DNA of 17,712 bases, from contig NZ_PNHQ01000028.1 in assembly GCF_002871935.1 (NCBI RefSeq), positions 1 to 17,712 on the forward strand, written 5' to 3'. The notes below the pieces were generated by a model. It worked only from the letters and a program-made list of their open reading frames with translations. It was not told where the DNA came from and made no database searches. This stretch comes from Aerococcus viridans. Lineage in GTDB: Bacteria; Bacillota; Bacilli; Lactobacillales; Aerococcaceae. Below, one piece after another: positions 1 to 7,244 of the stretch (positions are counted from its first letter, which is position 1; every line of letters begins with the position of its first letter). Position numbers and translations under genes: made by a program.

Positions 1-96
1 CTTTATTTTAGGATTTCATGGCCTTTTTGTATACCCAAAAATAGTGCTGGCGGAAATTCCTAAGAATTTCCCACCAACACTATTTATCATAGAACC
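1..96 (-). mobile_element. ISL3-like insertion sequence end (partial, runs off left edge)
   Basis: Positions 72-96 read CACCAACACTATTT then a variable stretch then AGAACC. This is the reverse complement, at 22 of 25 positions, of the segment at 17598-17622. An end starting GGTTCT and running into AAATAGTGTTGGTG resembles ISL3-family terminal repeats as I remember them, so the element would extend leftward out of the window from base 96. Only about 96 bp are visible and no transposase reading frame is present. The short open frame crossing this end shows no transposase similarity. The family assignment is from memory of terminus sequences and is moderately secure; an inverted terminal repeat of some mobile element is more secure. 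Confidence 0.5.
39..85 (-). terminator. Strong hairpin with T-run, terminator on the minus strand just inside the IS-like end
   Basis: Arms 39-59 and 64-85 pair over about 19 bp around a 4-nt loop. The two C/A mismatches on the plus strand become G-U pairs on the minus strand, so the minus-strand RNA folds better, and it is followed there by TTTTT (bases 41-37 read in reverse). The hairpin overlaps the terminal repeat at 72-96. An inward-reading terminator at an IS end would block outside transcription from entering the element, as described for several insertion sequences. That role is inference. Confidence 0.5.
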
Positions 97-108
97 AAAA
101 AACTCTAA

Positions 109-132
109 CCAACTGTTAAACCAACTGTTAAA
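109..132. repeat. 12-bp perfect tandem duplication
   Basis: CCAACTGTTAAA occurs twice head to tail, beginning 12 bp outside the IS-like end. It is seen directly. It may be a local slippage product; no function is evident. Confidence 0.8.
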
Positions 133-381
133 CTTAAAAATCCATGAAATTCGAGAACTTTTCAGCGGTATCTTTTCGTTTATTCTTGGTAACGTGCGAA
201 TAAACATTTAATGTGGTTTGAATGTTATCTTAAAGATTATTGCTGTTTCATTCTATTCGCAGATTCTCATTAGTATGGTCAAGTTAGATAGCTTACTAAA
301 AAATATATCACTACATGTTTCTATAAGCGAGGTGTTACTTAATATACATAAGAAAATTAACCTTTTGTAAAGATACGTCAG

Positions 382-410
382 TTTATGCTTATAATTTGAA
401 TTATTATGAT
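382..410 (+). promoter_or_regulatory. Candidate promoter for the Ser-rich lipoprotein
   Basis: TTTATG (382-387) and TATGAT (405-410) are separated by 17 bp, 33 bp before the lipoprotein start codon. The -10 is good and the -35 is weak (3 of 6 consensus bases). Confidence 0.4.
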
Positions 411-443
411 AAAATAGTTATAAGATAAATGGGAGGTAGAACC

Positions 444-1169
444 ATGAAAAAAGTTTATTCAGTTTTAGGTATTTCTTTATTAGCTTTATCATTGACAGCT
501 TGTAATAATGTGGATACTGCATTGGGTATATATTCAGCTGAGACAGTATCTAGTGAAGAAAGCAGTTCTTCTTCAACATCATATGAAAGTGCATCTCTAA
601 ATGCTGTAGATTCTGATAGCTCTTCAACTAACGATGCGTCTTCAAAAGAGCCTTCAGATTCAGAAAGTGATGGCGTAGTTGCGTCAAGCGAGGAAACAGG
701 ATTAGCTGAGGAAGTTGATACAAGTTCGTCGGTTGCTAGTGAAGCGGCTAATGCGCAGGCAATGACGACTGAAGAAATTGAATCATCAATTATTGCTGCG
801 GAACTGGAAGTGGAATCACAGTCATCTGAAGCTGTACCATCAAGTGAAGTTGAAGCGCAAGATTCAAATGCAACTACTGGACAACCAACAGCTAATCAAG
901 GGGCTTTTGATAACAACCGTGCCCGTGAATTGCTATCTGAAGCAGCACCACTAATTTCTGCAGATTCGCAAGGTGCATATCAGTCTGATGAGTATTTCTT
1001 CTTACCAACATTAGTGAATGAAAATTTAGCACAAGTTGATGTTTTCAGACAATCACCAGATGGGCAAGGCCATTCTAATTTAATTGCAACTTATCGTTAT
1101 GATGCTTATACTGGTACATTAATGGTCATGGATGTAGTGAGTGGTACTTGGCAAAATACAGGACAATAG
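444..1169 (+). CDS. Ser/Glu-rich secreted lipoprotein of unknown function
   Basis: A 241-residue protein. The ATG at 444 is chosen because GGGAGG lies 7 nt upstream; an in-frame ATG at 429 lies before that site. Residues 1-20 form a lipoprotein signal peptide: KK, a hydrophobic core, then lipobox L-T-A-C with the acylated Cys at position 20. Residues 31-150 are a low-complexity acidic linker very rich in Ser, Glu, Asp and Ala, typical of a stalk crossing the cell wall. Residues 154-241 look like a small folded domain with a helical start (RARELLSEAAPLI) followed by strand-like segments (QVDVFRQ, IATYRYDAYTG). I do not recognise this domain. The gene has its own promoter and a strong downstream terminator, so it is monocistronic. 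Role is unknown; membrane anchoring on the outer face is well supported. Confidence 0.85.
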   Translation: MKKVYSVLGISLLALSLTACNNVDTALGIYSAETVSSEESSSSSTSYESASLNAVDSDSSSTNDASSKEPSDSESDGVVASSEETGLAEEVDTSSSVASEAANAQAMTTEEIESSIIAAELEVESQSSEAVPSSEVEAQDSNATTGQPTANQGAFDNNRARELLSEAAPLISADSQGAYQSDEYFFLPTLVNENLAQVDVFRQSPDGQGHSNLIATYRYDAYTGTLMVMDVVSGTWQNTGQ

Positions 1170-1195
1170 AATCGCTTAGTGTATACAAATAAATG

Positions 1196-1260
1196 AAAAC
1201 TGGTGATTTGAATGATGCTAAAAGGTAGCTGGCATTTATTTAAAAGCACCAGTTTTTATT
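1196..1260 (+). terminator. Rho-independent terminator of the lipoprotein gene
   Basis: AAAACTGGTG (1196-1205) pairs with CACCAGTTTT (1247-1256) and the 3' arm runs into a T-rich tail. The 41-nt loop itself contains a smaller stem (AATG/CATT and GCT/AGC), making a tall nested hairpin. Confidence 0.75.
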
Positions 1261-1286
1261 TGGATCAAATCAAAGAAGAAAACTTG

Positions 1287-1315
1287 TTTAATGCCTTTAA
1301 ATTAAGTAGTATTAT
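1287..1315 (+). promoter_or_regulatory. Candidate promoter of the yihY-rodA-gcvH operon
   Basis: TTTAAT (1287-1292) and TATTAT (1310-1315) are 17 bp apart. Transcription would begin near 1322, leaving a very short leader before the GAGGTG ribosome binding site at 1328-1333. Confidence 0.4.
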
Positions 1316-1339
1316 AAATATAGAATTGAGGTGACAAGA

Positions 1340-2320
1340 GTGAAAGATAAATTGAAGAATCGTGTTATTCCAATCATTTTGGCTTCGGTTAATCAGGCAA
1401 ATATTGCTGGTAGTGCTGCAGAAATGTCCTATTACTTTTTATTATCCTTGTTTCCATTACTGATGATGATTGCCAACATCATTCCGATGCTCCCTTTTGA
1501 ACCTGATTCAGTAGTAGCTTTGCTTGAAACGTTATTACCAGATCAAGTAGAGCCAATTATTGTACCTACACTGGAGTCTTATCTATCGTCTGATACAACA
1601 AGTGCTTTATCGGTGTCATTTATATTGATTCTTTGGTCAGGGTCAACTGCCTTTGGGACTATGCAAAATGTGCTAAATCGGACTTACGGCATTACAGATA
1701 AGCCTAATTTTATTATTACTAGGTTATTTTCATTTGCGATAGCCATCGTATTAGCGATTATTGCTGTAGCGTTGAGTGTGTTATTTGTTTTTGGGCAAAC
1801 GCTTTTAGAGACTATAAATCAGTTTGTTGATGTACCAATACAATTGTTTGATATATTCACTAGTGTGAAATGGCCGATTCTATTAATCGTATTGATCTTG
1901 GCATTTACTTTTATCTATCAATTTATTCCACATCATAAATATGCCATTAAGTTTGCGGTACCAGGTGCGATTGTTGCGACAGTTCTTTCTGCCGTATTAT
2001 CTAGTGGATTTAGTTTTTATGTTAATAATTTTGGAGGATCTTCTGTTTCTAACGGTACAATCGGCGTATTCATTGTGTTAATGCTTTATCTTTGGTTGAC
2101 ATCGATTGTGTTAATTGCAGGTGCGTTGATTAATCATATTGTGTATCGTTTGAAAAATGTGAAAGAGTTTATCGACTCGAGTCCAAATTATCATACAACA
2201 ACATCTGTGAACTTCCCGTTTATGGATGAAAAGACAATCGTATTAGGAACATTAAAGCGTCAACCAGGTGATATAACCATAATGGATAATCCTGCGAGAC
2301 CACAAGTAAATAAAGATTAA
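1340..2320 (+). CDS. YihY/virulence factor BrkB family membrane protein
   Basis: A polytopic inner-membrane protein of 326 residues with about six hydrophobic segments. The conserved N-terminal block is present (SYYFLLSLFPLLMMIANIIP), followed by the W-S-G-S-T-A-F-G-T-M-Q-N-x-L-N segment typical of the YihY/BrkB family. The C-terminal ~50 residues are hydrophilic. Start: GAGGTG at 1328-1333 sits 6 nt before the GTG at 1340. The in-frame GTG at 1331 overlaps this site and is unlikely. The family is widespread and was once misnamed RNase BN; its biochemical function is not established. It is the first gene of an apparent operon with rodA (14-bp gap), which hints at an envelope-related role, but that is inference. 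Confidence 0.88.
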   Translation: MKDKLKNRVIPIILASVNQANIAGSAAEMSYYFLLSLFPLLMMIANIIPMLPFEPDSVVALLETLLPDQVEPIIVPTLESYLSSDTTSALSVSFILILWSGSTAFGTMQNVLNRTYGITDKPNFIITRLFSFAIAIVLAIIAVALSVLFVFGQTLLETINQFVDVPIQLFDIFTSVKWPILLIVLILAFTFIYQFIPHHKYAIKFAVPGAIVATVLSAVLSSGFSFYVNNFGGSSVSNGTIGVFIVLMLYLWLTSIVLIAGALINHIVYRLKNVKEFIDSSPNYHTTTSVNFPFMDEKTIVLGTLKRQPGDITIMDNPARPQVNKD

Positions 2321-2334
2321 AGGGGCGCATTATT

Positions 2335-3624
2335 TTGGAAAAACGTTCGTCAAATCGACGATTAAAAAAGAAACCAACAAGTAGAGTCGATATCACTATC
2401 GTCATATGCGTCATATTGTTAGCTTTAGTGAGTATTGCGACAATTTTTTCAACGACATATTTACAGTACGATTCTGGTTCTTACTCAGCCACTATTATGC
2501 AAATCGCTTGGTTTGCAGTAGGAGCGGTAGCTGCTGCTGTTGTGATGCAATTGGATCGGGAAACCTTATATCATTTTGCACCAGCCGCTTATGGTTTAGG
2601 ATTGATACTTTTGGTTTTGGTGTTAATCTTTTATGACCGAGAACTGGCTGTTTCTAATGGTGCACATTCATGGATCACAATCGGTCCATTGTCTTTGCAA
2701 CCTTCTGAGTTAATGAAAGTTGCTTATATTATTATGATGGCTTATTTAGTACAAGGCTATAATGATGAAGGACGTAGAGTTGGCGTTGAGGATATGAGCA
2801 TTGTAGAGCGGGTTAAGTTTGATGGTCGTTTTTTATTAAAATTGACACTCTGGACAATGCCGCCAGTTGCTTTAATTATCGCTCAAAATGACCTAGGGAC
2901 AACATTGGTTTTCTTGATGATGTTTATTGGCATTATTTTTGTCTCAGGAATCACTTGGTACATTATTTTACCGGCTTTCATATTTTTTGCAGTTATTGCG
3001 CTAGTACTGATTATATTAGTAGTTTACCAACGTGACCTATTATATTACTTAGGTTTCCAAGACTATCAATTTGCGCGTATTGACTCATGGTTAAATCCTT
3101 TTGGTAATTCAGCAAATGAGTCTTATCAATTGGCCCAAAGCCTAAAAGCTATTGGTTCTGGGGGTATCCTTGGAAAAGGTTTAGGACAATTCCAAGTCCA
3201 TGTACCGGTTAGAGAGTCGGATATGATTTTTTCAACAATTGGTGAGAATTTTGGTTTTATTGGGGCTAGCTTTGTTGTATTGTTGTACTTTATTTTAATA
3301 TTCCAAATGATCTCAGTTGCCTTTAGAGCACATGATGCTTTCTATGCTTCAATGGTTTCTGGTGTAGTCATGATGTTTGCCTTCCACATCGTAGAAAATA
3401 TCGGTATGTCAATTGGATTATTACCACTAACAGGTATACCTTTACCGTTGATATCAGCTGGAGGTACTGCACTGATTACTAGTATGATCAGTATTGGTTT
3501 GATTTTATCCATCAAGTATAATGAAGGATTAGAAGAGTCACAGCTGACTAAGAATCCGGTTGTAAGAGCTATTCGTTGGATTAATCGTCTAATACCAAGG
3601 CAGATTTTAGATAAACTAACCTAG
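2335..3624 (+). CDS. rodA: RodA, SEDS-family peptidoglycan glycosyltransferase for cell elongation
   Basis: A 429-residue SEDS protein with about ten membrane segments. RodA/FtsW proteins polymerise lipid II into glycan strands together with a class B PBP. Diagnostic motifs: QPSELMK (E125, K128); the long extracellular loop with VPVRESDMIFSTIGENFGF, which carries the conserved catalytic Asp (D296); and the C-terminal G-x-x-L-P-L-T-G-I-P-L-P-L-I-S-x-G-G. The RESDMIF form and the absence of nearby division genes favour RodA over FtsW. The start is TTG at 2335 with an AAAGGGG ribosome binding site about 9 nt upstream, 14 bp after yihY and so co-transcribed with it. The N-terminus is strongly basic (KRSSNRRLKKK), consistent with a cytoplasmic end. 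A second RodA/FtsW paralogue elsewhere in the genome is expected. Confidence 0.9.
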   Translation: MEKRSSNRRLKKKPTSRVDITIVICVILLALVSIATIFSTTYLQYDSGSYSATIMQIAWFAVGAVAAAVVMQLDRETLYHFAPAAYGLGLILLVLVLIFYDRELAVSNGAHSWITIGPLSLQPSELMKVAYIIMMAYLVQGYNDEGRRVGVEDMSIVERVKFDGRFLLKLTLWTMPPVALIIAQNDLGTTLVFLMMFIGIIFVSGITWYIILPAFIFFAVIALVLIILVVYQRDLLYYLGFQDYQFARIDSWLNPFGNSANESYQLAQSLKAIGSGGILGKGLGQFQVHVPVRESDMIFSTIGENFGFIGASFVVLLYFILIFQMISVAFRAHDAFYASMVSGVVMMFAFHIVENIGMSIGLLPLTGIPLPLISAGGTALITSMISIGLILSIKYNEGLEESQLTKNPVVRAIRWINRLIPRQILDKLT

Positions 3625-3654
3625 TATTATCAATCATTTTAGAGGTGAAAAAGT

Positions 3655-4014
3655 TTGCATAAAGTATATAGTAAAGAAGGCTTATATCTTGAAGAACTTG
3701 AGAATGGAGCAATCCGTATCGGCTTATCTGCATACGGGTCTAATGCTGTAGGTGATGTTTCTTACTTTGCATTTTTTGATGATCATGAGCTTATTGAAGG
3801 AAAACCTTTTTTCTCAGTAGAGGGATCAAAGGCGGTTACAGATATGTTAGCACCAATATCAGGGAAAATTCTTTCGAAAAATAGCTTACTAGTGGATGAA
3901 CCAGATATATTGAACGATAGCGATGAGGGTCGAAAATGGCTGGTTATTGTAAACAGTGATCAGAATATTCATTGGAATAGTTTTCTATTAGAAGATCAAC
4001 CAATTAAAAACTAA
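3655..4014 (+). CDS. gcvH: GcvH-like lipoyl carrier protein (stand-alone, short form)
   Basis: A 119-residue protein of the glycine cleavage H family. The family carries a lipoyl group on a Lys and, in Firmicutes, also serves as the relay from which lipoate is transferred to 2-oxoacid dehydrogenases. The lipoylation site is visible as V-E-G-S-K-A-V-T-D with K59, followed by the conserved A-P-I-S-G turn (66-70). The I-G-L-S-x-Y-G start of the domain is at 22-28, and a W-L-V-I-V strand is near the end. Start: TTG at 3655 with AGAGGTG 7 nt upstream. It follows rodA by 30 bp as the last gene of the operon. No gcvT, gcvP or lipoate ligase is nearby, so a relay or other lipoyl role is more likely than glycine cleavage here; this is inference. 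Confidence 0.85.
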   Translation: MHKVYSKEGLYLEELENGAIRIGLSAYGSNAVGDVSYFAFFDDHELIEGKPFFSVEGSKAVTDMLAPISGKILSKNSLLVDEPDILNDSDEGRKWLVIVNSDQNIHWNSFLLEDQPIKN

Positions 4015-4025
4015 AAATTAGAAAG

Positions 4026-4126
4026 CTGGATCTCGTAGCCAATATTGTAGAGGCTCGCAAAAGTTAGATTTTTGGTCTAACTTTTGCGGGCCTTTATATA
4101 TGCTTGGTAGAGATCCAGTTTTTTTT
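4026..4126. terminator. Nested two-hairpin terminator between convergent gcvH and tetR
   Basis: Outer arms CTGGATCTC (4026-4034) and GAGATCCAG (4110-4118) are followed by eight T. Inside is a second, 16-bp hairpin (4053-4068 with 4076-4091, loop TTTTTGG, one G-U pair). The plus-strand T-run overlaps the stop codon of the converging tetR gene. On the minus strand the outer stem is followed by a looser T-rich tail, so it may stop transcripts from both sides. Confidence 0.8.
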
Positions 4127-4661
4127 ACATTAGGGAAAAGAAGTAGGCAATTTCTTCGATAGTATATTTTTTGAGGTATGTGTCAAACTTAGATAAGAAA
4201 TGGATAACTGCTGAAGCTTTTACATCGTTAACTAATTCCGTATATTTGCTAGGTAGTTCTGCTTCTTTTGTGCCTATAGGGAAATGCTCTTTTATTGATT
4301 TTGTCAATTTATGAACAAATGATGGATCACCATTCTCACCAAGTAGGATAGTAGCTATAGAGGCTTCTTTAGAGAAATACGATAGTACATGAAAAAGTAC
4401 ATCATACTTATCTGAGTCTGATAATAATAAATCACCTTGACTGATTATTGTATTTTCTAAATGATTGATAATTTCATTTTCAATCTCTTCCACCAAAGTA
4501 TATTTGTCATCGAAATAGCGGTAAAATGTTGACCGATTTAATCCAGCCTCTTTCACGATATTTGCAATGGTAATCGTATTAAATGATTGAGTTTCCATCA
4601 ACGAAATGAGTGCATTTTGAATATTTTGTCGCGTTTGAATGGTTTTACTCGTTTTGGTCAT
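4125..4661 (-). CDS. TetR/AcrR family transcriptional regulator
   Basis: A 178-residue regulator. Residues 8-55 match the TetR DNA-binding domain: a helix with TRQNIQNALISLM, then the helix-turn-helix ITIANIVKEAGLNRSTFYRYFDDKYTLVEEI, with the family's signature F-Y-R-Y-F-x-x-K. The C-terminal two thirds (60-178) is helical and would hold the ligand pocket and dimer interface; its ligand cannot be read from sequence. AAAGGA lies 7 nt before the ATG. The gene is divergent from the ABC exporter at 4817, with 155 bp between them. By analogy with many such pairs it most likely represses the exporter, and probably itself, by binding the inverted repeats there. Confidence 0.88.
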   Translation of the reverse strand: MTKTSKTIQTRQNIQNALISLMETQSFNTITIANIVKEAGLNRSTFYRYFDDKYTLVEEIENEIINHLENTIISQGDLLLSDSDKYDVLFHVLSYFSKEASIATILLGENGDPSFVHKLTKSIKEHFPIGTKEAELPSKYTELVNDVKASAVIHFLSKFDTYLKKYTIEEIAYFFSLM

Positions 4662-4726
4662 TTGTTCGTCCTTTCAATTTATAAAGCATGCTAGTGATGT
4701 ATAAGTAAATTTTACCATATTCAAAA

Positions 4727-4778
4727 AAATAAGACATATTGTCCTATTTTGTTCTAGTCATGAGAAACAATATGTAAT
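4727..4778 (+). promoter_or_regulatory. Promoter of the ABC exporter with overlapping candidate TetR operators
   Basis: A perfect 11-bp palindrome GACATATTGTC (4733-4743) sits in a longer imperfect one (4727-4749). The core ACATATTGT (4734-4742) recurs as its exact reverse complement ACAATATGT at 4767-4775, about 33 bp centre to centre. A promoter candidate lies across them: TTGTTC (4749-4754), 18 bp, TGTAAT (4773-4778). Binding at the second site would cover the -10. Assignment to the divergent TetR protein is inferred from position. Confidence 0.5.
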
Positions 4779-4816
4779 AAGCTTAATAGCAGTAAAATTA
4801 AAAGGAGTTTTAATAA

Positions 4817-7153
4817 ATGTTAGAACTAAAGAATCTAAGGAAAACTTATCAAGTTGGTGAAACAGTAACACATGCGTTAAATGATGTTTCGCTAGCTTTT
4901 AGAAAACAAGAATTTGTTGCAATACTAGGTCCCTCTGGTTCCGGAAAGACCACATTACTGAATGTAATTGGCGGATTAGACCGATATGACTCGGGAGATA
5001 TGGTGATTAATGGCCAATCAACTAAAAATTTTAAAGATTTAGATTGGGATGCGTATCGTAATAATTCAATTGGATTTATTTTCCAATCTTATAATATTAT
5101 CAGTCATTTAGATGTATTGAGTAATGTTGAATTAGGGATGACGTTGTCTGGTGTGGCAAAGGAAGAAAAACGAGAAAAAGCTAAACGTGCGCTAATTCGT
5201 GTAGGCCTTGAAGATCATATACATAAACAACCCAATCAACTGTCTGGAGGTCAAATGCAACGTGTGGCAATTGCACGGGCTTTAGCTAATGATCCTGATG
5301 TATTATTATGTGATGAACCAACTGGAGCTCTAGACTCTGAAACTGGCCAACAAATCATGGATTTGATACAGGATTTGTCTACTGAAAAATTGGTGATTAT
5401 GGTTACTCATGATGGAGAGTTGGCTAACCAATACGCGGATCGTATTATCAATTTTAAAGACGGTAAAGTAATCAATGACTCCAATGCATACGATAATGAA
5501 GATGTAGGCGCTACTTTAGATATGCGTCGAACTGGCATGTCCTATTTAACTGCGCTAAATCTCTCTTTTAAAAATATTATGACAAAAAAAGGGCGGACAT
5601 TTATCACGTCTTTTGCTTCAAGTATTGGTATTATTTCAATTGCTGTTGTACTCTCTCTTTCAAATGGTTTTCAAAAACAAATCGATTCTACTCAAGCTGA
5701 AACCAGTGCGCAATTTCCAGTCACTATTTCTCAAGTAGCACAAGATACTTCTAATTTTACAACGTCTTCTGAGGAAGAAACTGAATATCCAAGTGAAGAT
5801 ATAGTGATTGCTAACGAGGATCCAGCTTCAGCTGGACAACACGAGAATGATATTACTGATGACCTTGTGCAATACGTAAATGATATTGATCCTCAATTGA
5901 TTGAAGCTTTAAACTATACCTATTCAGCACAGTTAAATCTACTACGTGACGTAGATGGTGAAGTTCAGCAAGTTGCTTTCTCAAATTATGATCAAGATTC
6001 AGCTACTAGTGACATCCAAAGTTTCTATGCGACTTCTTCTGGTATGGGTGCTTCTACATTTCCAGAAGCTACTTCAGGTAATGAGAATGCCTTTTTTTCA
6101 GAAAACTATGATGTGCTTCAAGGGGAGTTGCCTACGGAAGAAACAGATCTTGTATTAGTAGTTGATGAGTATAATAAAGTCAATATCAATGCCTTGAATA
6201 ATTTAGGCTTTGATTATGAAAATGGTGATGAAATTGCCTTCGATGATATCATCGGTACAGAAGTTGTCCTTGCGGCTAATGATGCTTATTATCAAAAGTT
6301 GCCTTCAGGTACTTTCATTCCTAATCAAGATTTGAATGATGTCTATAATAACGATAACAATCAAACCCTTCGTGTGTCAGCTGTTATCCGACCAAAAGAG
6401 GATGCAACGATGGCTATTTTAACAGAGGGGATTAATTATTCGAATGCTTTAACAGAGTCAATAATTAAAAGTAATCAAGATTCAGCTATTGTCCAAGCAC
6501 AAAATGATAGTGATCATTCAGTATTAACAGGTGAAACGCTAGACGATGCAGGTAAAGAACAAGTTCTAACAGCGCTTGGTGCGAATCCTATTCCATCATC
6601 CATTATGATTTACCCTAAAAACTTTGAGACAAAAGATGAGGTACTGTCATATCTGGATGCTTATAACGAAGGTAAGTCAGAAGATGAGAAAGTTTTATAT
6701 ACAGACTTAGCCGGCACGGTGACAGAATTAACTGGCGGTATCATGAATGCGACAACATATGTATTAGTGGCTTTCGCTGCGATTTCATTAGTGACTTCAA
6801 TGATTATGATTGGGATTATTACATACACGTCAGTGTTAGAGCGTACGAAAGAAATTGGTGTATTAAAGGCACTAGGCGCTCGAAAAAAAGATATCACGCG
6901 TGTATTTGACTCGGAAACACTCATTTTAGGTTTCTTGTCTGGATTAATTGGGGTTGGGACGGCTTACTTATTAACGTTCCCAATTAATATATTAATTGAA
7001 TCATTAACTGACTTGAAAAATGTGGCAGTATTAGACCCAGTGCATGCAGTGACTTTATTAATTATCTCAACTATTTTAACTGTTTTAGGTGGTCATATTC
7101 CAGCTCGTATAGCAGCGAAAAAAGATGCTGCTGAAGCGCTACGTGCTGACTAG
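4817..7153 (+). CDS. MacB/FtsX-type ABC exporter, fused ATPase and permease
   Basis: A 778-residue single-chain half transporter. Residues 1-220 are an ABC ATPase of the LolD/MacB class: Walker A GPSGSGKT (38-45), Q-loop Q90, signature LSGGQ (142-146), Walker B VLLCDE (162-167), H-loop H198. One membrane segment (about 263-284) leads into a large extracytoplasmic domain (about 290-640, MacB-like periplasmic core). Three C-terminal segments follow (about 646-671, 700-722, 742-762), with the FtsX signature [14 protein letters not shown] near 674. Such proteins act as dimers. MacB relatives work by mechanotransmission and move peptides, lipoproteins or antibiotics, but the substrate here cannot be told. 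AAAGGAG lies 9 nt before the ATG. It is divergent from the TetR gene, so probably induced by an envelope-active compound (inference). Confidence 0.88.
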   Translation: MLELKNLRKTYQVGETVTHALNDVSLAFRKQEFVAILGPSGSGKTTLLNVIGGLDRYDSGDMVINGQSTKNFKDLDWDAYRNNSIGFIFQSYNIISHLDVLSNVELGMTLSGVAKEEKREKAKRALIRVGLEDHIHKQPNQLSGGQMQRVAIARALANDPDVLLCDEPTGALDSETGQQIMDLIQDLSTEKLVIMVTHDGELANQYADRIINFKDGKVINDSNAYDNEDVGATLDMRRTGMSYLTALNLSFKNIMTKKGRTFITSFASSIGIISIAVVLSLSNGFQKQIDSTQAETSAQFPVTISQVAQDTSNFTTSSEEETEYPSEDIVIANEDPASAGQHENDITDDLVQYVNDIDPQLIEALNYTYSAQLNLLRDVDGEVQQVAFSNYDQDSATSDIQSFYATSSGMGASTFPEATSGNENAFFSENYDVLQGELPTEETDLVLVVDEYNKVNINALNNLGFDYENGDEIAFDDIIGTEVVLAANDAYYQKLPSGTFIPNQDLNDVYNNDNNQTLRVSAVIRPKEDATMAILTEGINYSNALTESIIKSNQDSAIVQAQNDSDHSVLTGETLDDAGKEQVLTALGANPIPSSIMIYPKNFETKDEVLSYLDAYNEGKSEDEKVLYTDLAGTVTELTGGIMNATTYVLVAFAAISLVTSMIMIGIITYTSVLERTKEIGVLKALGARKKDITRVFDSETLILGFLSGLIGVGTAYLLTFPINILIESLTDLKNVAVLDPVHAVTLLIISTILTVLGGHIPARIAAKKDAAEALRAD

Positions 7154-7186
7154 TCGTTTTTTTAAAAAAAAGAATATAAAATAATC

Positions 7187-7230
7187 CTCCTAGGTCTAAT
7201 GTGAATAGCATGAAACTTAGGAGAATTTTT
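7187..7230. terminator. Bidirectional terminator between the ABC exporter and the lipoprotein gene
   Basis: CTCCTAGGT (7187-7195) pairs with ACTTAGGAG (7215-7223) with one G-U pair, followed by TTTTT on the plus strand. On the minus strand the same stem is followed by a T-rich stretch, so it fits both converging genes. Confidence 0.65.
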
Positions 7231-7244
7231 ATATATAGATATAT

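Larger units (their letters stand above)
97..443. other. Gene-free stretch between the IS-like end and the lipoprotein gene
   Basis: No convincing coding sequence on either strand. It holds a perfect 12-bp tandem duplication (CCAACTGTTAAA at 109-120 and 121-132) and, at its right end, a candidate promoter for the lipoprotein gene. The rest is AT-rich sequence without recognisable RNA or protein features. Confidence 0.5.

Noticed and set aside
16..207. 63-codon minus-strand open frame across the left IS-like end
   Set aside because: No ribosome binding site and no transposase similarity. It runs through the tandem repeat (giving FNSWFNSW) and the terminator hairpin, so it is a chance frame.
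429..443. Upstream ATG at 429 as lipoprotein start
   Set aside because: It lies before the GGGAGG site; the ATG at 444 has correct spacing and gives a clean signal peptide.
6661..6924. 87-codon minus-strand frame inside the ABC exporter
   Set aside because: It is a shadow of the conserved FtsX domain coding region on the other strand, with no start signals.
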